A DNA stretch of 64,000 nucleotides from Streptomyces sp. SID486. Its GTDB lineage: Bacteria; Actinomycetota; Actinomycetes; Streptomycetales; Streptomycetaceae. Positions 59,231 to 64,000 of the stretch are shown piece after piece. Below the pieces are notes generated by a model. That model was given only the letters and a program-made list of their open reading frames with translations. It had not been told where the DNA came from and ran no database searches. The stretch spans positions 1 to 64,000 of the forward strand of contig NZ_WWJT01000788.1 in assembly GCF_009865385.1 (NCBI RefSeq). Direction: 5' to 3'. The translations under genes and the position numbers were made by a program. Numbering within the stretch: the stretch's first letter is position 1; every line of letters starts with the position of its first letter.

Positions 59231-60348
59231 CGCGGACCACCCCCGGCCGACAACGCTGTCCTGGCGGCGGCGAGTTCGTCGGCCAGCACCTCCACCAGCC
59301 GCCCGGCGGGCAGCTCCCGGGCCAGCCGGTGGCCCTGCCCCGCCCACAGCGACATGCCCTGCGCGTCCCCCGCCCTGGCGGCGGCCTTGCGCAGCGGCGC
59401 GGTGAGGTGGTTGACCTCCGGGTAGGCGGCGGGGGCGTACGGGCCGTGCTCGCGCATGAAGCGGTTGACCAGGCCGCGGGCCGGGCGGCCGGAGAAGGCG
59501 CGGGTCAGCTCGGTGCGCACGAACAGGGGGTCGGTCAGCGCCCGCTTGTGCAGGGCGTCCGCGCCGGACTCGTGGGTGGCGAGGAAGGCGGTGCCCAGCT
59601 GGGCCGCGCTCGCCCCCGCGGCGAGGACGGCGGCGATCTGGCTGCCGCGCATGATGCCGCCGGCGGCGACGACCGGGATGGCCACGGCCTCCCGGATCTG
59701 CGCGACCAGCGACAGCAGCCCGATGCCGGAGCCGTCGTTCTCCGGGAGGTCCCGGTGGGTGCCCTGGTGGCCGCCGGCCTCCACGCCCTGGGCGATCACC
59801 GCGTCCGCCCCGGCCCGCTCGACCGCGCGGGCCTCCTCCGCGGTGGTGGCGGTGACCAGGGTGAGGGTCCCGGCCCGGCGGAACCTGTCGAGCACCTCCC
59901 GGCCCGGCGTCCCGAAGTGGAAGGAGACGACCGGCACGGGGTTGTCGAGCAGGACGGCGAGCTTGGCGTCGTAACCGTCGTCCCCGCCGCTGTCCGGGTC
60001 GCCCAGCTCGGTCTCGTACCAGGCGGCCTCGCCGGCCAGCTGCTGCGCGTACACCTCGACGGCACCGGCGTCGGGGGGCGCGGCGGCGGGCGCCGCGGCG
60101 GAGCCGCTGCCCGCACCGGAGTGCTCGGGCTGCGGCATGAAGACGTTCACGCCGAAAGGACGGCTCGTGAGCCCCCTCAGCTGCTTGATCTCCTGGTACA
60201 TCCCGTCGGCGGTCTTGAGTCCGGCGGCGAGGAACCCGAGGCCGCCGGCCTCGGAGACGGCGGCGGCGAGCTGCGGGACGGAGACACCGCCCGCCATGGG
60301 GGCCTGCACGATCGGGTGAGGAAAGAGATCGGTCAGCGCGGAGGACAT
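59227..60348 (-). CDS. nitronate monooxygenase (2-nitropropane dioxygenase family)
   Basis: A 373-residue FMN TIM-barrel enzyme that detoxifies alkyl nitronates. PIVQAPMAGGVSVPQLAAAVSEAGGLGFLAAG at the start, AQGVEAGGHQGTH with the putative catalytic His, and PVVAAGGIMRGSQIAAVLAAGA (FMN phosphate site) match the family. An Ala/Pro/Gly-rich insert near residue 80 is unusual. Overlaps rsmE by four bases, so it is translationally coupled. Confidence 0.9.
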   Translation of the reverse strand: MSSALTDLFPHPIVQAPMAGGVSVPQLAAAVSEAGGLGFLAAGLKTADGMYQEIKQLRGLTSRPFGVNVFMPQPEHSGAGSGSAAAPAAAPPDAGAVEVYAQQLAGEAAWYETELGDPDSGGDDGYDAKLAVLLDNPVPVVSFHFGTPGREVLDRFRRAGTLTLVTATTAEEARAVERAGADAVIAQGVEAGGHQGTHRDLPENDGSGIGLLSLVAQIREAVAIPVVAAGGIMRGSQIAAVLAAGASAAQLGTAFLATHESGADALHKRALTDPLFVRTELTRAFSGRPARGLVNRFMREHGPYAPAAYPEVNHLTAPLRKAAARAGDAQGMSLWAGQGHRLARELPAGRLVEVLADELAAARTALSAGGGPR

Positions 60349-60414
60349 GACGGCATGTTGTCACGTCCTCCGTACAAGTCCGAATCCGACCGCCTCCCGG
60401 CACAGGCCGCGGGT

Positions 60415-60440
60415 ACGGAGGGCGCGAAAGCCCCCTCCGT
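60415..60440. terminator. terminator hairpin after dnaJ2
   Basis: ACGGAGGG (60415-60422) and CCCTCCGT (60433-60440) are 8-bp arms with a 10-base loop, nine bases beyond the dnaJ2 stop on the minus strand. Confidence 0.55.
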
Positions 60441-60448
60441 GTCCCGGC

Positions 60449-61585
60449 TCAGCGTCCGTTGAAGGCGTCCTTCAGCCGCGAGAACAGGCCCTGCTGACCG
60501 GGCTGGAACTGGCCCTGGGGCCGCTCCTCGCCGCGCAGCTTCGCCAGCTCGCGCAGCAGGCGCTCCTGCTCCGGGTCCAGCTTGTTCGGGGTGATGACCT
60601 CGACGTGCACGATCAGGTCGCCCCGGCCGCCGCCGCGCAGATGCGTGACGCCCCGGCCGTGCAGCGGGATCGACTGCCCGGACTGGGTGCCGGGCCGGAT
60701 GTCGACCTCCTCCATGCCGTCCAGCGTCTCCAGCGGCACCTTGGTGCCGAGGGCCGCGGCGGTCATCGGGATGGTGACCGTGCAGTGCAGGTCGTCGCCG
60801 CGCCGCTGGAAGGTGGAGTGCGGCAGCTCGTGGATCTCGACGTACAGGTCACCGGCCGGACCGCCGCCGGGGCCGACCTCGCCCTCGCCCGCGAGCTGGA
60901 TCCGCGTGCCGTTGTCGACACCGGCCGGGATCTTCACGGTGAGCGTGCGCCGCGAGCGGACGCGGCCGTCGCCGGCGCACTCCGGGCACGGGGTCGGCAC
61001 GACGGTGCCGAAGCCCTGGCACTGGGGGCAGGGCCGGGAGGTCATGACCTGGCCCAGGAAGGACCGGGTGACCTGCGACACCTCGCCCCGGCCGCGGCAC
61101 ATGTCACACGTCTGGGCGGACGTGCCCGGAGCCGCGCCCTCGCCGTTGCAGGTGTTGCAGACGACGGCGGTGTCGACCTGGATGTCCTTGGTCGTGCCGA
61201 AGGCCGCCTCGTCCAGCTCGACCTCGATACGGATCATGGCGTCCTGCCCGCGCCGGGTGCGCGAGCGCGGCCCGCGCTGCGACGCCGTGCCGAAGAACGC
61301 GTCCATGATGTCGGAGAAGTTGCCGAAGCCGCCGGCGCCGAAGCCGCCCGCGCCCGCGCCGCCCGACTGGGAGAGCGGGTCGCCGCCGAGGTCGTAGACC
61401 TGCTTCTTCTGCGGGTCCGACAGCACCTCGTAAGCGGCGTTGATCTCCTTGAACCGCTCCTGGGTCTTCGGATCGGGGTTGACGTCCGGGTGCAGCTCGC
61501 GCGCGAGCCGACGGAACGCCTTCTTGATCTCATCCTGCGACGCGTCGCGGCGCACGCCGAGAACGGCGTAGTAGTCCGTGGCCAC
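60449..61585 (-). CDS. dnaJ: molecular chaperone DnaJ (DnaJ2)
   Basis: A 378-residue DnaK co-chaperone. The J domain (1-70) has HPD in ELHPDVNPD, then a Gly-rich linker, four zinc CxxCxGxG repeats (CNTCNGEG, CDMCRGRG, CPQCQGFG, CPECAGDG) and the C-terminal substrate-binding domains. GTG 61585 directly follows the hrcA stop, so the two form a heat-shock unit controlled by the CIRCE element upstream of hrcA. The symbol follows family usage; actinobacteria have two dnaJ genes. Confidence 0.93.
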   Translation of the reverse strand: MATDYYAVLGVRRDASQDEIKKAFRRLARELHPDVNPDPKTQERFKEINAAYEVLSDPQKKQVYDLGGDPLSQSGGAGAGGFGAGGFGNFSDIMDAFFGTASQRGPRSRTRRGQDAMIRIEVELDEAAFGTTKDIQVDTAVVCNTCNGEGAAPGTSAQTCDMCRGRGEVSQVTRSFLGQVMTSRPCPQCQGFGTVVPTPCPECAGDGRVRSRRTLTVKIPAGVDNGTRIQLAGEGEVGPGGGPAGDLYVEIHELPHSTFQRRGDDLHCTVTIPMTAAALGTKVPLETLDGMEEVDIRPGTQSGQSIPLHGRGVTHLRGGGRGDLIVHVEVITPNKLDPEQERLLRELAKLRGEERPQGQFQPGQQGLFSRLKDAFNGR

Positions 61586-62602
61586 TTACGACTCCGCCAG
61601 GATCTGTCCGACGTACCGTGCCACTGCGCGTACCGCTCCCATCGTTCCCGGGTAGTCCATGCGGGTCGGTCCGACCACGCCGAGCTTGGCAACCGCCTCG
61701 CCGCCCGAACCGTAGCCCACCGACACGACGGACGTGGAGTTGAGTCCCTCGTGGGCGTTCTCGTGGCCGATGCGCACCATCACGCCCGGATCCTTCGCCT
61801 CGCCAAGGAGCTTGAGGAGCACCACGTGCTCCTCCAGGGCCTCCAGGACGGGCCGGATCGTGAGGGGAAAGTCATGTCCGAAGCGGGTGAGATTGGCGGT
61901 GCCGCCGATCATCAACCGCTCCTCGTTCTCCTCGACGAGTGTCTCCAGCAGGGTGGAGAGCACCGTCGAGACCGTACCGCGGTCCTCCGGCTCGAAGGCG
62001 TCCGGCAGGTCCTCGACCAGCTTCGGCACGTCCGCGAACCGTCGGGCGGCGACCCGGCTGTTCAGCCGGGCCCGCAGGTCCGCCAGCGCGCTCTCGCCGA
62101 ACGGCGCCGGGCAGTCGACCATCCGCTGCTCGACCCGGCCGGTGTCCGTGATCAGCACGAGCATCACGCGCGCGGGGGCGAGTGAGAGCAGTTCCACGTG
62201 CCGGACGGTGGACCGGGTCAGCGAGGGGTACTGCACGACGGCGACCTGCCGGGTCAGCTGCGCGAGCAGCCGCACCGTGCGGGCCACGACGTCGTCGAGG
62301 TCGACGGCGCCCTCCAGGAAGTTCTGGATCGCCCGCCGCTCGGGCGCGGTCATCGGCTTGACGCCCGCGAGCTTGTCCACGAACAGCCGGTAGCCCTTGT
62401 CGGTGGGGATCCGCCCGGCACTGGTGTGCGGCTGGGCGATGAACCCCTCGTCCTCCAGGGCCGCCATGTCGTTGCGGACGGTGGCCGGGGAGACGCCGAG
62501 GTTGTGACGCTCGGTGAGCGCCTTGGAACCGACCGGCTCCTCGGTGCCCACGTAGTCCTGGACGATGGCGCGCAGCACCTGAAGCCTGCGTTCACTCAGC
62601 AT
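61586..62602 (-). CDS. hrcA: heat-inducible transcription repressor HrcA
   Basis: A 338-residue repressor of class I heat-shock genes through CIRCE. The N-terminal winged helix ([52 protein letters not shown]) is diagnostic, followed by the GAF-like and insert domains. ATG 62602 has GGAGG at ten bases. It is autoregulated: a CIRCE element lies 50 bases upstream. Confidence 0.95.
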   Translation of the reverse strand: MLSERRLQVLRAIVQDYVGTEEPVGSKALTERHNLGVSPATVRNDMAALEDEGFIAQPHTSAGRIPTDKGYRLFVDKLAGVKPMTAPERRAIQNFLEGAVDLDDVVARTVRLLAQLTRQVAVVQYPSLTRSTVRHVELLSLAPARVMLVLITDTGRVEQRMVDCPAPFGESALADLRARLNSRVAARRFADVPKLVEDLPDAFEPEDRGTVSTVLSTLLETLVEENEERLMIGGTANLTRFGHDFPLTIRPVLEALEEHVVLLKLLGEAKDPGVMVRIGHENAHEGLNSTSVVSVGYGSGGEAVAKLGVVGPTRMDYPGTMGAVRAVARYVGQILAES

Positions 62603-62651
62603 CCGCGCGCACCTCCAGCACGTCGTCCCCTCGTCCCATCGGGTCGTCCGC

Positions 62652-62678
62652 CTGGCACTCCTCGCACGCGAGTGCCAG
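62652..62678. promoter_or_regulatory. CIRCE element
   Basis: CTGGCACTC (62652-62660), a 9-base spacer, and GAGTGCCAG (62670-62678) match the CIRCE inverted repeat (consensus TTAGCACTC-N9-GAGTGCTAA) with perfect arm symmetry. It lies between hrcA and the divergent MBL gene and is the HrcA binding site for hrcA-dnaJ2. Confidence 0.85.
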
Positions 62679-62765
62679 CATTCCCCGGCCCAGTGTACGG
62701 CTGTCGGGTACACCATGGGCAAGGTCGGGGCCGCCGTACCGGGTCGTACCGCTAGCGTCGCCGGT

Positions 62766-63488
62766 ATGACGGTGACTTGGGAAGAGCTGGGGTGGGAACG
62801 GCTGGCCGCCGGGGTGGGGCGGTGCCGGCTGCCCGGCTGGGACTGCACCGCGGGCCTGGTGCTGGGCGCGGGGACGGCGCTGATGGTGGACGCCGGTTCG
62901 AGCGTGGCCGAGGGGGCGCGGCTGCGGGCGCGCGCGCAGGAACTGGCCGGCGGCCGTGTGACCCATCTCGCTCTGACCCACCCCCACTTCGACCATGTCT
63001 TCGGGGCCTCCGCGTTCGCCGGCGCGGAGGTGTACGCGGGCGTGGGCGCGGACGCCGTGTTCGCCCGCGAGCGCGAGGAGCTGCGCAGGGACGCGGTCGG
63101 CAACGGGCTCCCCGAGGCGGACGCGGACGAGGCGGTGGACGCGCTGGTCGCACCCCGGCACCCGGTCTCCGGGGAGTGGACCCTCGACCTCGGCGGCGGC
63201 CGGCAGGCGCTGCTGGCCAACGTGGGTCCCGGCCACACCGCGTACGACCTCGCGGTCCTCGTCCCCGGCACCCCGGAGGTCGTCTTCTGCGGTGACCTGG
63301 TGGAGGAGTCCGGGGAGCCGCAGGCGGGCCCGGACGCGGTCCCCTCCCGGTGGCCGGACGCCCTCGACCGGCTGCTGGCGCTCGGCGGCGAGGACGCGCT
63401 GTACGTGCCGGGTCACGGAGCGGTGGTGGACGCGGCCTTCGTACGGCGTCAACGGGACACCCTGGCAGCGCGTTTCGGCGTGGTCTGA
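62766..63488 (+). CDS. metallo-beta-lactamase fold hydrolase
   Basis: A 240-residue MBL-fold protein with the zinc motif [10 protein letters not shown], a second His in GPGHTAYD, the bridging Asp in CGDLVEE and the final His in [11 protein letters not shown] 62766. It is divergent from hrcA, with the CIRCE element between them, and could also feel HrcA. The substrate is unknown; the fold is common to thioesterases and nucleases. Confidence 0.88.
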   Translation: MTVTWEELGWERLAAGVGRCRLPGWDCTAGLVLGAGTALMVDAGSSVAEGARLRARAQELAGGRVTHLALTHPHFDHVFGASAFAGAEVYAGVGADAVFAREREELRRDAVGNGLPEADADEAVDALVAPRHPVSGEWTLDLGGGRQALLANVGPGHTAYDLAVLVPGTPEVVFCGDLVEESGEPQAGPDAVPSRWPDALDRLLALGGEDALYVPGHGAVVDAAFVRRQRDTLAARFGVV

Positions 63489-63600
63489 GCGGCTGAGCGG
63501 CTGAGCGGCTCAGCGGCTACCGGACCGCCGCGGCCCGGTGGCATGGTCTGAGCGGCTCGGGCTGAGCGGTTGGCGGACCGCCGCGGCCCTGGGCGGCTGC
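63489..63600. repeat. short GAGCGGCT octamer repeats
   Basis: After the MBL stop codon, GAGCGGCT occurs three times in tandem followed by CAGCGGCT, and a longer unit (GGTCTGAGCGGCT ... GGACCGCCGCGGCCC) appears twice within 63481-63600. The region to 63686 is non-coding and contains the DUF3097 gene's upstream signals. Confidence 0.6.
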
Positions 63601-63686
63601 CGGGCCGGCGTGAGGTGAGCCGCTCCCGCCGGCCGGTTCCGGCGTGTCGCGCACACCGCCGTGCGGCTTTGCCTATCGTCATCCGA

Positions 63687-64000
63687 ATGCGCCAGTACTC
63701 CGCCGACCTCACGCCCCCCTGGAAGAAGCCGAAGCCCGTGCCCGAGGTGGCGGCCGAGCCCGGCCTGGTGGTGGAGGAGCCCGGCACCGGGTTCTGCGGC
63801 GCGGTGATCCGCTGCGAAGCCGGCACGGTGACCCTGGAGGACCGCTTCGGCAAGCACCGGGTGTTCCCGCTGGAGCCGCGCGGCTTCCTGCTGGAGGGCA
63901 GACCGGTGACGCTGGTGCGGCCGACGTCCGCCCCCGCCGGGCCCAGCCGTACGGCGTCCGGTTCGGTCGCCGTCCCCGGCGCACGCGCGCGCGTGGCCCG
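63687..64000 (+). CDS. DUF3097 family protein, N-terminal part (runs off window)
   Basis: The frame from ATG 63687 is open to the window end (104 codons). MRQYSADLTPPWKKPKPVPEV, LEDRFGKHRVFPLEPRGFLLEG and ASGSVAVPGARARVA match the start of the actinobacterial DUF3097 protein that normally follows hrcA and the MBL gene. Function unknown; some members carry TOPRIM-like sequence further on, outside this window. Confidence 0.85.
   Translation, partial: MRQYSADLTPPWKKPKPVPEVAAEPGLVVEEPGTGFCGAVIRCEAGTVTLEDRFGKHRVFPLEPRGFLLEGRPVTLVRPTSAPAGPSRTASGSVAVPGARARVA

Overview
The window is high-GC actinobacterial chromosome, almost certainly from a Streptomyces. Evidence includes GTG starts, GTGA/ATGA stop-start overlaps, Zur- and DasR-type operators, a leuA leader peptide, tricorn protease, dnaJ2-hrcA with CIRCE, and ECF sigma/DoxX coupling. 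From memory, the order glyS-znuABC-zur-uppS-recO ... leuA ... era ... phoH-ybeY-CBS ... tricorn ... rsmE-dnaJ2-hrcA-DUF3097 is the conserved core order of Streptomyces chromosomes. That is prior knowledge and was not searched here.

Layout. 1-5.1 kb: three drug-exporter-type MFS genes and a MmyB-like regulator divergent from one of them, then a 40-bp tandem repeat. 5.1-8.4 kb: a small secreted protein, a TetR regulator, an aldo/keto reductase and a GH18 chitinase with chitinase-type promoter repeats. 8.4-13.1 kb: glyS and the zinc-uptake operon znuACB with zur. 13.2-16.2 kb: a histidine-type phosphatase, uppS and recO. 16.4-22.9 kb: a peptide-type ABC importer operon with a fused permease-ATPase, ending in a DapA/NanA-family aldolase. 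22.9-26.0 kb: a decayed mobile-element zone with at least two transposase remnants and a truncated gene, plus a secreted SGNH hydrolase. 26.0-29.3 kb: DoxX-SigJ, a sialidase and a TerB-like zinc-ribbon protein. 29.5-34.3 kb: leuA with a Leu-rich leader peptide, a protealysin-like M4 protease with its presumed emfourin inhibitor, and a GH1 glucosidase. 34.4-43.4 kb: era; an amt-glnK operon behind a GlnR-like site; a WxL/DUF916-like surface locus; a cytidine-deaminase-fold protein without catalytic residues; and a second MmyB-like/MFS divergent pair. 43.4-46.3 kb: phoH-ybeY-CBS/CNNM-mmcQ. 46.5-50.0 kb: a glucarate catabolism operon. 50.2-57.8 kb: an MFS gene, an adenine-deaminase-type enzyme, RNase Z, a HIT protein, a tricorn protease homologue and a lipoprotein. 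58.1-64.0 kb: a VOC protein, rsmE, nitronate monooxygenase, dnaJ2, hrcA with CIRCE, an MBL hydrolase and the start of a DUF3097 gene.

How the parts work together. Most of the window is housekeeping: translation and ribosome maturation (glyS, era, ybeY, rsmE), cell-wall lipid carrier synthesis (uppS), repair (recO), metal homeostasis and heat-shock control. Accessory cassettes sit between these conserved blocks. No RNA genes, CRISPR arrays or intact insertion sequences were seen. The observations most worth checking are the shared GGTACC-centred palindromes at two MmyB-like/MFS pairs, the WxL/DUF916-like locus, the protease-emfourin pair, the 11-bp-phased GAAAC repeats before amt, the inactive-looking deaminase beside era, and the ABC importer/aldolase operon near a sialidase.
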